A program made the position numbers and the translations under genes. The notes beneath the pieces are model-generated. The model saw only the letters and a list, made by a program, of their open reading frames with translations, was not told the origin of the DNA and ran no database searches. From contig NZ_CP109994.1 in NCBI RefSeq assembly GCF_025947065.1, positions 1,426,001 through 1,490,000 of the forward strand: DNA of 64,000 nucleotides, given 5' to 3'. The first letter of the stretch is position 1, and each line of letters opens with the position of its first letter. The DNA comes from Flavobacterium sp. N1736 (GTDB lineage: Bacteria; Bacteroidota; Bacteroidia; Flavobacteriales; Flavobacteriaceae). Below are positions 24,436-33,663 of the stretch, one piece after another.

Positions 24436-25547
24436 ATGATTCGAACTATAAAATTGCCATTTTATGCTAAACTTTCCTTTATTCTTATAAGCTTACTTTG
24501 CTTTGCATTTATTTTTTGTATCGGAAAAGATATCATTACACCCGTTTTGATGGCCTTTTTATTTGCCGTTTTATTACTCCCGCTTTTTACACTTTTAAAT
24601 GTCAGACTTAAATTTCCGCGGCATCTCGCAGCGATTACCTGCGTTTTAATATTTGCCGCCACTATTATTGGTATATTAATTTTTATATCCTACGAGGTTA
24701 AAGATATTGCCAACGATTTTGATACTATAAAAAAGAACACAAATACTTTTATAACCGAGATTCATAAATTTGTAAAAGAGAATTTTCATATTAGTATTGG
24801 CGAACAAAAAAAATACCTTGATACAGTTACCAAAGATTCTGTAAAAAATAGTGGTGCCGTTACTTTAGGTTCTGCCATATTATCCATAACAGATTTACTT
24901 TTAGATTGTACTATTATCCCCATTTATACGTTTCTGTTTTTGCTTTATAAAGATCATTTTATTCTTTTTCTGGCAAAATTAATCAGCAAGGAAAATCATC
25001 CTGCATTAAAAGATATATTGGGACAAATACGAGTTTCTATAAACAATTACATCGTTAGTTTATTAATCGAAATGATTGTAGTTTCAGTCCTGACCGTTTA
25101 GGACTTTGGATTGTAGGGGTGAAATATTTTATTCTTTTAGGATTAATAACCGGAATTTTAAACCTGATTCCTTATATAGGTATTACAATTGCGGGTATTA
25201 TAACTCTTTTAGCTTCTTTATCCGGAACACCGGAAACATCAGTGTTTTTAAGCATTTTAATTGTTAATGTGATCGTACAATTGATTGATAATAATTTACT
25301 TGTGCCCTTAATTATTAATTCTAAAGTAGAAATTAATGCTTTTGTATCCATTATGGGAATTATTATTGGCGGTGCCGCTGCGGGAATTTCAGGAATGTTT
25401 TTGGCAATTCCGCTTTTGGCGATTCTGAAAATTATTTTTGAAAGAATTGAATCTTTAGAACCCTGGGGTTATTTAATGGGAAATCATATGCCTAAAAAGT
25501 TTACGTGGAGAATACGAAAATTAAAAATCGAAAAAGTTAATAATTAA
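24436..25547 (+). pseudogene. AI-2E family (PerM-like) permease interrupted by a frameshift
   Basis: Two frames, 24436-25101 and about 25097-25547, together make one PerM/AI-2E-type permease of about 369 residues: the first has the N-terminal helices and the periplasmic part (DITPVLMAFLFAVLLLP, SYEVKDIANDFD..TFITEIHKFVKENF), the second has LWIVGVKYFILLGLITGILNLIPYIG and the conserved end (INAFVSIMGIIIGGAAAGISGMFLAIPLLAILKII). The break is at GTTTAGGA (25096-25103), where one extra T in the TTT run would restore LLIEMIVVSVLTVLGLWIVGV. It may be a real mutation or a sequencing error. Without it the gene would be a normal inner-membrane transporter of unknown substrate. Confidence 0.8.
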
Positions 25548-25624
25548 TCGATTTAAAAAATATGAGTCATATTTATCTTATATTTCATGTAAAAAACTAC
25601 CTGTACAAAGCCAAAAATTATTTA

Positions 25625-27457
25625 ATGCACCGCAACTTAAAAATAATAATTTCTATTACATTATGCCTCTTCATGCAGAGCATTTGCGCGCAGGTAGATA
25701 AACAAAAAAAAGAGCCTAAAAAAGATAGTACCGAAGTGTATAATAAAATTCGGAACTATTCTAAAAAAAATAATTTTACCAAAACCCTGCACAAATTACT
25801 TTTTAGAGCCAATAGACCTAAAAAGAGAGAAGCCATAATTTTGGATAGAGACAGTACGCGTTACGATGGTAAAATTATCAGAAAAATTAATGTAGTAACC
25901 CTCGATCCGTTTGGACATTCGATAGCAGATACTACAACAATGCCAAGAAACTGGGGCGAAAGAACGGGTAATAAACTTCATCTTAAAACAAAAAAAATAG
26001 CGATTTATAATTTATTACTGTTTAAACGAAATGCTCCGTACGATTCTTATAAAGTACAGGAATCTGAGCGTCTTATACGTTCGCAGCGATACGTGTCGGC
26101 AGTAAGAATTACAAAAAAATTGGCCAGTCCGGCATCAGATTCTGTAGATGTTACCATTCGGGTTTTAGATTCTTGGAGTACAATTCCCAGATTTTCAATA
26201 TCAGGCAATCGTGTTTCGGTTGGATTTAAGGAAAAAGATTTTTTTGGATCCGGGCAACAGCTTGAATACCGTTTTACAAATCGTTTTGAAGATGGTCAAA
26301 ATGGTAATGATATTACGTATACTGTACCTAATATTAAAAATACGTATATAGGTACAACGCTTAAATATAATATGGATCTGGATAACAATTACAGCAAAAG
26401 TATTAATATTGAAAGAGCCTTTTATTCTCCGTTGACTAAATGGGCGGGCGGAATGTATTTTGCACAAAATTATAGAAAAGATACGCTACAAGCGCCTTTG
26501 CCGGATACAACATACGCTTTTCAGTCTTTTAAAAATAATGTTCAGGATTTTTGGGTAGGAAAAGCCACAAAAGTTTTTGAAGATGATAATAATGGAATTA
26601 CGAATTTAATAGTATCGGCACGATTTTTAAATTTAGATTACACAGAAAGTCCATCCGATTTATATGATCCGACACATTTTTATTCTGATGAAAAACTTCT
26701 TTTAAGCGGAATTGGAATTAATACCCGAAAATTCGTCAAAGACAGTTATATTTTTAGAAATGGCGTGACAGAAGACGTACCTATTGGAAGAATTTATGGT
26801 ATAACGCTCGGTTATCAATACAAAAATAAATATTGGCGGCCTTATGCGGGCGCTCAGTTTTCTTTTGGAAATTATTATGACTGGGGATTTTTAAGTACCA
26901 ATTTTGAAGCCGGAACTTACTTTCATCAGTCAAAAACATATCAGACATCTTTTTTATTCGAATCTAATTATTTTACAAAATTATATACGATCGGAAACTG
27001 GAAATTAAGACAATTCGTGAATCCTAAATTTGTTTTGGGTATAAATCGTGAAGAAATTATTGGCGATGAACTTAATATAAACGAACAAAATGGTCTTGCA
27101 GGTTTTAATACAGCGTTGTACGGAACCAGCAAAGCGGTTTTATCATTGCAAACGCAAACCTATTCTCCGCATGCTTTATGGGGATTTCGTATGAATCCGT
27201 TTTTTAATTATTCGATTGCTGTGTTAGGAAGTCAAAATGATGCTATGTTTAATAATAAAGCCTATTCTAAAATCACTTTGGGTTTATTGATCAGTAATGA
27301 CTATTTGGTATTCAGTTCCTTTCAATTATCCTTGTCATACTATCCAAGTATTCCACTACAGGGAGATAACGTATTCAAAACCAATACAGTTGAAACTTCA
27401 GATTTTGGTTTACAAAATTTTGAGCTGGCAAAACCAAGAATTGTAGAATACAAATAG
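25625..27457 (+). CDS. Outer-membrane beta-barrel protein with POTRA-like N-terminal part
   Basis: The protein is about 610 residues from the ATG at 25625 (an ATG at 25562 would add 21 residues before the same signal peptide, ending SICAQ). After a charged linker, a segment of the POTRA kind (GKIIRKINVVTLDPFGHSI, and YKVQESERLIRSQRYVSAVRI with SVDVTIRVLDSWSTIPRFSISGNR) leads to a long series of alternating beta strands typical of an outer-membrane barrel (GVGFKEKDFFGSGQQLEYRF, YSPLTKWAGGMYFAQNY). It looks like a BamA/TamA-type protein, but its exact function is unknown. It follows the broken permease. Confidence 0.7.
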   Translation: MHRNLKIIISITLCLFMQSICAQVDKQKKEPKKDSTEVYNKIRNYSKKNNFTKTLHKLLFRANRPKKREAIILDRDSTRYDGKIIRKINVVTLDPFGHSIADTTTMPRNWGERTGNKLHLKTKKIAIYNLLLFKRNAPYDSYKVQESERLIRSQRYVSAVRITKKLASPASDSVDVTIRVLDSWSTIPRFSISGNRVSVGFKEKDFFGSGQQLEYRFTNRFEDGQNGNDITYTVPNIKNTYIGTTLKYNMDLDNNYSKSINIERAFYSPLTKWAGGMYFAQNYRKDTLQAPLPDTTYAFQSFKNNVQDFWVGKATKVFEDDNNGITNLIVSARFLNLDYTESPSDLYDPTHFYSDEKLLLSGIGINTRKFVKDSYIFRNGVTEDVPIGRIYGITLGYQYKNKYWRPYAGAQFSFGNYYDWGFLSTNFEAGTYFHQSKTYQTSFLFESNYFTKLYTIGNWKLRQFVNPKFVLGINREEIIGDELNINEQNGLAGFNTALYGTSKAVLSLQTQTYSPHALWGFRMNPFFNYSIAVLGSQNDAMFNNKAYSKITLGLLISNDYLVFSSFQLSLSYYPSIPLQGDNVFKTNTVETSDFGLQNFELAKPRIVEYK

Positions 27458-27685
27458 TCTTTTTAAAAGAAAAATTGCTGTCTTGTTTCTGCATAAAAAA
27501 ATCAAAAAAAATGAAATTTTTAAAGTTTTCGTAAATATTTAAAAATTAGACAATTCCACACACAGTAAGGCTTAAACATCGACGAAGCGCATACTTTATT
27601 CGTCAAAATACATTTGGTTTTTATTTTTGGCACAATATATGAATATCGGTAAATAGGATTACGATTAACATAAAAACTAAAAAAA

Positions 27686-28201
27686 ATGAAAACAATTAAA
27701 ATAGCAATCGCAGGATTATTTCTTTTGGTTGCAAGTGCCACACAAGCCCAAGTATCAGTAAACGTAAATATTGGAACACCACCAGCTTGGGGACCATCTG
27801 GTTACGCTGAAATGGAATATTATTATTTGCCGGATATTGAAGCATATTATGATGTTAGAGCTTCACAATTTATTTATTTTGGAGGCGGAAGATGGGTTAG
27901 AACAACGCGTTTACCAAGACAATATCGTAATTATGATTTGTACAATGGATATAAAGTAGTTTTGAATGACTATCACGGCAGAACTCCTTATACTTATTTT
28001 GACAGACACAGAGTAACCTATTATAAAGGATACCACGGTGCGCAACAAAGACCATACAGACCAAGACCGGTTTATGGTTATAATGAGCATAGAAACTACA
28101 AACACAACGATAACAGAAATCATGATAAACATGATAGACATGATCGTGATGACCATCATAACGATCACCATGATGACCACCACGGACATGGAAGAAGATA
28201 A
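27686..28201 (+). CDS. Exported protein with His/Asp-rich tail
   Basis: The 171-residue protein has a signal peptide (…LVASATQAQ, cleavage near residue 21) and a mature part rich in Tyr and aromatic residues (WGPSGYAEMEYYYLPDIEAYYDVRASQFIYFGGGRWVRTTRLP), resembling Bacteroidota DUF-type envelope proteins. Its last 40 residues are almost only His, Asp, Arg and Asn (HDKHDRHDRDDHHNDHHDD), a probable metal-binding tail. A terminator follows. The function is not known. Confidence 0.75.
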   Translation: MKTIKIAIAGLFLLVASATQAQVSVNVNIGTPPAWGPSGYAEMEYYYLPDIEAYYDVRASQFIYFGGGRWVRTTRLPRQYRNYDLYNGYKVVLNDYHGRTPYTYFDRHRVTYYKGYHGAQQRPYRPRPVYGYNEHRNYKHNDNRNHDKHDRHDRDDHHNDHHDDHHGHGRR

Positions 28202-28210
28202 ATTACCAAT

Positions 28211-28240
28211 AAGAGCATCAAAACTGATGCTCTTTTTTTA
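28211..28240 (+). terminator. Terminator of the His-rich protein gene
   Basis: The stem AGAGCATCA / TGATGCTCT with a 4-base loop (AAAC) is followed by an eight-T run, 11 bases after the stop. Confidence 0.85.
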
Positions 28241-28344
28241 TTGGCAATTATGTATAAAATTCAACATTAACATTTCGTTTAAATAATCTTCAAAAATATA
28301 ATTAGTATTTTTGAGGCACTTTAAAAAAACACCAACGATACGCT

Positions 28345-30876
28345 ATGCGAAAAATTCAGTTACTAATTCTTCTGCTTTTTTTTACGGGAATTTCTATTTC
28401 TTTTGCACAACAACCACAAAAACCAAGTTCTGTAGAAATTTATAATCAAATCAAGAAACTAAATTTCCTGGGATCAGTGCTTTATATTGCGGCACATCCA
28501 GATGACGAAAATACCCGTTTAATCTCCTATATGGCAAATGAAATGAATGCCAGAACAGGATATTTGTCATTAACTCGTGGCGATGGCGGACAAAACCTGA
28601 TTGGACCGCAATTGCGTGAATTATTGGGTGTTATAAGAACTCAGGAATTGATAGAAGCCCGAAAAATAGACGGCGGAGAACAGTTTTTTTCGCGTGCCAA
28701 TGATTTTGGTTTCTCTAAAAATCCGGATGAAACATTACAAATTTGGGATAAAGACAAAGTTCTTGCAGATGTTGTCTGGACAATTAGAAAATTTCAACCG
28801 GATGTAATTATCAATCGATTCGACCATCGCTCGCCGGGAACCACACACGGACATCATACATCATCGGCAATGTTGAGTGTGGAAAGTTTTAAATTAACAA
28901 ATGATCCTAAAATTTATCCTGAACAATTAAAATATGTTGCGCCCTGGCAGGTAAAACGCCTGTTTTTTAATCCGTCATGGTGGTTTTACGGAAGTCAGGA
29001 AAAATTTGATGCAGCCAATAAATCAAAGTTTACAAAACTGGAAACCGGAGTTTATTATACAGGAATTGGAAAATCAAATCAGGAAATTGCTGCTTTAAGC
29101 CGAAGCCGCCATCAATCGCAAGGTTTTGGAAGTACGGGCGTTCGTGGCAATGAAACAGAATATCTGGAGCTTATTAATGGAGAAAATCCCAAAGATCGCG
29201 ATGATTTATTTGACGGAATCGACACGAGCTGGAATCGTGTTAAAAACGGAAAACCTGTTGGTGAATTAATTTCAAAGATTATTGCAAACTATAATTTTAG
29301 CAATCCATCGGCAAGTATTCCAGATTTAGTAAAAGCATATTCGATGATTCAGACTTTAGATGATAGCCATTGGAAGACATTAAAATCGACTGCCATAAAA
29401 AACATTATTGCCTCATGCTCCGGACTTTATCTTGAAGCCGTTGCAAGCGAACAGGAAGCAACTCCGGGAAGTACTGTAAAATTAAACCTTGAAGTCATAA
29501 ACAGATGCGCTGTTGAAATGCAGTTAACAAGCGTTACGACATTGCCGGATAATAAAACTACAGTTCAAAACGCCACTTTACAAAATAACAACGATCAAAA
29601 AATAAACCTTCAGATTCAGCTTCCAAATACGATTGAATATACGCAGCCGTATTGGCTAAAAGAAAAAGCAAGTGTTGGAATGTATACCGTTTCAAATCAG
29701 GAAAACATTGGAATTCCGGATATTATCAGAGAAGTAAAAGTTGTTTTTAATGTAAAAATAAATGGCGTTGAAATTCCGTTTGAACGCATTGTTGTTTACA
29801 AATATAACGATGGGGTAAAAGGCGAAATGTATAATTTTCTCGATATCGTTCCCGAAGTAACAACTTCAATTTTAGAAAAAGTGTTGCTTTTTGGAAGCAC
29901 AAAAAGCAAAATGATTCCCGTAAAAGTTCGCGCAGGAAAAGATGATATAAAAGGAAATTTGCAGCTTGAATTGCCTAAAAGCTGGGCAGTTTCTCCAAAA
30001 GAAATTCCGTTTAATTTAGCGAAAAAAGGAAATGAGCAAACTTTTTATTTCGAAGTAACGCCGCCAACATTACCGGAAGAAGCCGTTGCAAAAAGTGTTG
30101 CAATTGTTGATAATAAACGTTTTGATAAAGATCAGATTATTATTGATTTCAATCATATTACCAAACAAATGGTTTTAAAATCAGCCGAATCAAAATGTAT
30201 TCGAATAGATTTAAAAACTTCCGGCGACGCAATTGCCTACATTATGGGCGCCGGAGACGAAGTTCCTGAGAGTTTGGCACAAATGGGTTATAAAGTAACC
30301 ATTGTAAAACCCGAAGAAATTACGCCAGAAAAACTGGATTCGTTCAGTACTGTAATTACAGGAATTCGTGCTTACAATACCGTAAATGCATTGGCAAACA
30401 AACAAAAAATACTTTTTGATTTTGTAAAAGGCGGTAAAAACATGATTGTTCAGTACAATACTTTTGGCAAAACCGTAACCGATCAAATTGCACCGTATCC
30501 TTTAAAAATATCAAATGATCGTGTAACCGAAGAAAATGCAAAAGTTACTTTTCTGGCACCAAATCATCCGGTTTTAAATACGCCTAATAAAATTACTACA
30601 AAAGATTTTGAAGGCTGGACGCAAGAACAAGGTTTGTATTATCCAAACGAATACGATGCAGCCTTCACTCCTATTATATCATCACATGATAAAGGCGAAT
30701 CTGCCAAAGATGGTGCATTATTAGTAGCTCCTTATGGAAAAGGATATTACATTTACACCGGTTTAAGCTTTTTTCGAGAACTACCCGAAGGTGTTGCCGG
30801 AGCATACAGATTGCTTTCGAATATTATCTCGCTAAAACAGCCAATCGAAGCTCCTAAACAAGAATTAAAAAAATAA
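28345..30876 (+). CDS. PIG-L family deacetylase with C-terminal amidotransferase-like domain
   Basis: The 843-residue exported protein (signal peptide ending …ISISFAQ) has an N-terminal PIG-L/LmbE zinc deacetylase domain: AAHPDDENTRL at 49-59 (His51, Asp53, Asp54), and a His-rich GTTHGHHTSSAMLS near residue 170 that completes the metal site. A beta-rich central part (about 360-620) and a GATase1-like fold (IAYIMGAGDEVPESLAQMGYKVTIVKPEEI..FVKGGKNMIVQYN..GKGYYIYTGLSFFRELPEG) follow. Members deacetylate N-acetylglucosaminyl substrates or similar; here the substrate is unknown. It is followed by a 35-residue protein and a symporter, suggesting a sugar-use operon. Confidence 0.88.
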   Translation: MRKIQLLILLLFFTGISISFAQQPQKPSSVEIYNQIKKLNFLGSVLYIAAHPDDENTRLISYMANEMNARTGYLSLTRGDGGQNLIGPQLRELLGVIRTQELIEARKIDGGEQFFSRANDFGFSKNPDETLQIWDKDKVLADVVWTIRKFQPDVIINRFDHRSPGTTHGHHTSSAMLSVESFKLTNDPKIYPEQLKYVAPWQVKRLFFNPSWWFYGSQEKFDAANKSKFTKLETGVYYTGIGKSNQEIAALSRSRHQSQGFGSTGVRGNETEYLELINGENPKDRDDLFDGIDTSWNRVKNGKPVGELISKIIANYNFSNPSASIPDLVKAYSMIQTLDDSHWKTLKSTAIKNIIASCSGLYLEAVASEQEATPGSTVKLNLEVINRCAVEMQLTSVTTLPDNKTTVQNATLQNNNDQKINLQIQLPNTIEYTQPYWLKEKASVGMYTVSNQENIGIPDIIREVKVVFNVKINGVEIPFERIVVYKYNDGVKGEMYNFLDIVPEVTTSILEKVLLFGSTKSKMIPVKVRAGKDDIKGNLQLELPKSWAVSPKEIPFNLAKKGNEQTFYFEVTPPTLPEEAVAKSVAIVDNKRFDKDQIIIDFNHITKQMVLKSAESKCIRIDLKTSGDAIAYIMGAGDEVPESLAQMGYKVTIVKPEEITPEKLDSFSTVITGIRAYNTVNALANKQKILFDFVKGGKNMIVQYNTFGKTVTDQIAPYPLKISNDRVTEENAKVTFLAPNHPVLNTPNKITTKDFEGWTQEQGLYYPNEYDAAFTPIISSHDKGESAKDGALLVAPYGKGYYIYTGLSFFRELPEGVAGAYRLLSNIISLKQPIEAPKQELKK

Positions 30877-30888
30877 ATATTTCAGAAT

Positions 30889-30996
30889 ATGGAAGCTAAA
30901 AAAACAAAAAACTGGAAAAAAAGCTACACTTATGTTTTGGTAGCCAACGCAATTTATATTGTGATTTTTTTCTTAATCATGCAATTATACTCATAA
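30889..30996 (+). CDS. 35-residue membrane microprotein before the symporter
   Basis: An ATG at 30889 opens a 35-codon frame, MEAKKTKNWKKSYTYVLVANAIYIVIFFLIMQLYS, with a basic start and a single hydrophobic helix at about 14-33. It begins 13 bases after the PIG-L stop and ends 3 bases before the symporter ATG, the spacing of an operon gene. It resembles the small accessory subunits found before some SSS symporters in Bacteroidota, but I cannot name it. Its role as a stabilising partner of the symporter is an inference. Confidence 0.65.
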   Translation: MEAKKTKNWKKSYTYVLVANAIYIVIFFLIMQLYS

Positions 30997-30999
30997 CCT

Positions 31000-32715
31000 A
31001 TGCAATTATTTGATTGGATCGTACTGATTGTTACGCTTTTATTTATTGTTGGTTATGGCTCATGGAAAACCAAAGGAAGTAAAAACGTCGAAGATTTTAT
31101 TTTAGGCAACAACGAAACTCCCTGGTATACTGTTGGGCTTTCAGTAATGGCAACACAAGCCAGTGCAATTACTTTTTTGTCGACTCCCGGACAAGCGTAT
31201 CACGACGGAATGGGTTTTGTACAATTTTATTTTGGACTGCCAATTGCAATGGTGGTTATTTGTTTGACATTCATTCCGTTATATCATAAAAACAAAGTCT
31301 TTACGGCCTATGAATTCCTCGAAAAGAGATTCGATTTAAAAACACGTTCTCTTGCCGCTATTTTATTTTTGGTTCAGAGAGGTTTAGGAACCGGACTTAC
31401 CATTTATGCTCCTGCCATTATTTTATCGGCTCTTTTAGGCTGGAATTTAACAGGTATGAACATTATTATTGGTGTTCTGGTTATTATTTATACTTTTTCG
31501 GGCGGAACAAAAGCCGTAAACGTAACACAGAAACAGCAAATGTTTGTGATTATGTCCGGTATGTTCATTACATTTTTTCTGATTTTGCATTATTTACCAA
31601 ACGATATGACTTTTACGAGTGCGCTGCATATTGCGGGCGCCAATGATAAAATGAATATTGTTGATTTCTCTTTTAATCCCGAAGAAAAGTACACTTTTTG
31701 GAGCGGAATTACCGGAGGTTTTTTCTTAGCCCTCGCCTATTTTGGAACAGATCAATCGCAGGTTGGACGTTATTTATCCGGAAAATCTATTCGTGAAAGT
31801 CAAATGGGATTAATCATGAACGGACTTTTAAAAGTTCCGATGCAGTTCTTTATTTTGTTAACGGGAGTTATGGTATTTGTATTTTTTCAGTTCAATCCGG
31901 TACCGTTAAATTTTAATCCGAATAATAAAATTGTCATTGAAAAATCTGCTTTTAAAGAAGAATATCACGCTTTAGAAAAAAAATTAAGTACACTTTCAGA
32001 AGATAAAAAAGTGATTAACTTATTGTATATTGATCAGTTAAATCAGGATTATGACAATCCGATTTTAAGAAAAGAACTGGTAACAATATCCAATAAGGAA
32101 AAGGATTTACGTGATCGCGCCAAAGAAATTATTTTAAAAGCCGACAGCAATAGCGAAACAAATGATAAAGATTATGTGTTTTTCCATTTTATCCTTCATT
32201 ATTTGCCAAAAGGTTTAATAGGTTTATTATTGGCTGTAATTCTTTCGGCAGCAATGTCATCAACCGCTTCGGGATTAAATGCTTTGGCTTCGACAACGGC
32301 AATTGATATTTACAAACGAAATTTAAAAACCGAAAAATCAGAGAAACATTATTTAAATGCGACGAAGTTTTTCACGCTTTTCTGGGGAATCGTAGCGATA
32401 CTTTTTGCCTGCGTTGGTACTTTGTTTGAAAATTTAATTCAATTAGTAAACATTATTGGTTCCATATTTTACGGAACTGTTTTAGGAATATTTCTTGTTG
32501 GTTTTTATCTTCACCGTGTTAAGGCAAAAGCAATGTTTTGTAGTGCTGTAATAAGCCAGACAACCATTTTTATCATTTATTATTTCTTGATTTACAGTCA
32601 GGAAAAATTGGGGTATTTATGGCTGAATTTTATTGGCGCTATGCTGACTATTATATTGTCTTTGTTAATGCAGGTTTTGTTTTTTAAAGAGAAAAAGATA
32701 ATAGAAGAATTATAA
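31000..32715 (+). CDS. Sodium:solute symporter (SSS family)
   Basis: The 571-residue inner-membrane protein has about 13 hydrophobic helices and the SSS pattern (WYTVGLSVMATQASAITFLSTPGQAYHDGMGFVQFYFGLP; EFLEKRFDLKTRSLAAILFLVQRGLGTGLTIYAPAI; YFGTDQSQVGRYLSGKS; VILSAAMSSTASGLNALASTTAIDIYKR). It probably imports a sugar or similar solute with sodium. It follows the PIG-L deacetylase and the 35-residue protein with 3 bases between, pointing to uptake of an acetylated sugar product. The actual substrate is not determined. Confidence 0.9.
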   Translation: MQLFDWIVLIVTLLFIVGYGSWKTKGSKNVEDFILGNNETPWYTVGLSVMATQASAITFLSTPGQAYHDGMGFVQFYFGLPIAMVVICLTFIPLYHKNKVFTAYEFLEKRFDLKTRSLAAILFLVQRGLGTGLTIYAPAIILSALLGWNLTGMNIIIGVLVIIYTFSGGTKAVNVTQKQQMFVIMSGMFITFFLILHYLPNDMTFTSALHIAGANDKMNIVDFSFNPEEKYTFWSGITGGFFLALAYFGTDQSQVGRYLSGKSIRESQMGLIMNGLLKVPMQFFILLTGVMVFVFFQFNPVPLNFNPNNKIVIEKSAFKEEYHALEKKLSTLSEDKKVINLLYIDQLNQDYDNPILRKELVTISNKEKDLRDRAKEIILKADSNSETNDKDYVFFHFILHYLPKGLIGLLLAVILSAAMSSTASGLNALASTTAIDIYKRNLKTEKSEKHYLNATKFFTLFWGIVAILFACVGTLFENLIQLVNIIGSIFYGTVLGIFLVGFYLHRVKAKAMFCSAVISQTTIFIIYYFLIYSQEKLGYLWLNFIGAMLTIILSLLMQVLFFKEKKIIEEL

Positions 32716-32871
32716 AACAATAATTAAAAATTTAGAATTAACTGATAATAAAACACGTAAACAATACAATCTGAATTCCATTTCGTCTTGTTTAAATCCT
32801 CCTTGATACTAAATTGTCAGATTTCACTCAAAAATCCGTATTTTTGATTAGATAATTAGTTTAAAAAAAAT

Positions 32872-33507
32872 ATGAAAATGAAAGATTTAAATAATTACAG
32901 CAATAAAACCAAAGCTGCTTTCATTTTGCTGATTGTGATGCTGATTATTATTCTTACCAATTTTAATACACTTCAAAATTCCAGAAAAGTAAATGAAAAT
33001 ATCAATGCGATTTATAAAGATCGTCTTGTTGTAGCGCACTATATTTTTCAGTATTCAAAAGAACTTCACTTTATAAAAACCGAAGCCGAAAAATTAAACT
33101 TGAGCGATACAATTAAAACAGATGAAATTTTCAGCAAACTAAAAGTAATTCATTCTATAGATGATTTATACGCAAAAACTGTTTTAACACCAACAGAAAG
33201 AATATTTTTTCAGAATCTTTTAACTGCATGTGTGGCAATTGACAAAGAAACACAAAATAAAAACTGGACTCAAATCACACAATCCAGTGAAAAAGCTTTA
33301 AAAATTTTAGACCAATTGTCTCAAATTCAAATTACAGAAGGAAAAGCAAAATTAGCCAGCGCAAATGCTATGTATAATGACAATAATAGCCTGGGACAAC
33401 TTGAGATTGCTTTACTTATTATTTTAGGCGGAATTACTTTTTATTTATTAATCGCCAAGAAAACCAAAAGAACCATTAAAATTCCGGAATCTCCGAGTAT
33501 GAACTAA
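32872..33507 (+). CDS. Four-helix-bundle sensor protein without output domain
   Basis: The 211-residue protein starts with a membrane helix (about 16-32), has a periplasmic helical region of about 150 residues of the 4HB_MCP kind (ENINAIYKDRLVVAHYIFQYSKELHFIKTEAEKL), a second membrane helix (LEIALLIILGGITFYLLIA, about 182-200), and only about 12 residues after it. It therefore has the sensor of a chemoreceptor but no HAMP or signalling domain. Such orphan proteins occur in gliding Bacteroidota that lack classical chemotaxis. A terminator follows. Function unknown. Confidence 0.75.
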   Translation: MKMKDLNNYSNKTKAAFILLIVMLIIILTNFNTLQNSRKVNENINAIYKDRLVVAHYIFQYSKELHFIKTEAEKLNLSDTIKTDEIFSKLKVIHSIDDLYAKTVLTPTERIFFQNLLTACVAIDKETQNKNWTQITQSSEKALKILDQLSQIQITEGKAKLASANAMYNDNNSLGQLEIALLIILGGITFYLLIAKKTKRTIKIPESPSMN

Positions 33508-33576
33508 TTTTTTTGTTTCAGGTTTTGTTTTGTTTCAGGTTTCAAGTTTCTAATTGACAAACATATAAACCAAAAA

Positions 33577-33621
33577 AAAATCCAAATCTCAAAAGTTTTA
33601 ACTTTGGAATTTGGATTTTTT
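33577..33621. terminator. Bidirectional terminator
   Basis: The stem AAATCCAAATCTCAAAAG / CTTTGGAATTTGGATTT (with mismatches) and A/T runs at its base lies between the four-helix-bundle gene and the DUF2911 gene, which converge. Confidence 0.75.
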
Positions 33622-33663
33622 ATTTGAGTTTCGCTAATTGAAATTTAATAATTCAAAGAATTA

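Noticed and set aside
24436..25547. Two separate AI-2E genes
   Set aside because: Both halves lack what the other has and join into one normal-length permease by a single base.
27627..27650. TTGGCAC-like sigma-54 promoter before the His-rich protein gene
   Set aside because: The -24 part fits, but the -12 part (ATGAA) lacks the needed GC; not supported.
27911..28189. Minus-strand frame rich in Met, Val and Ile
   Set aside because: It is the antisense of the His/Asp-rich coding tail.
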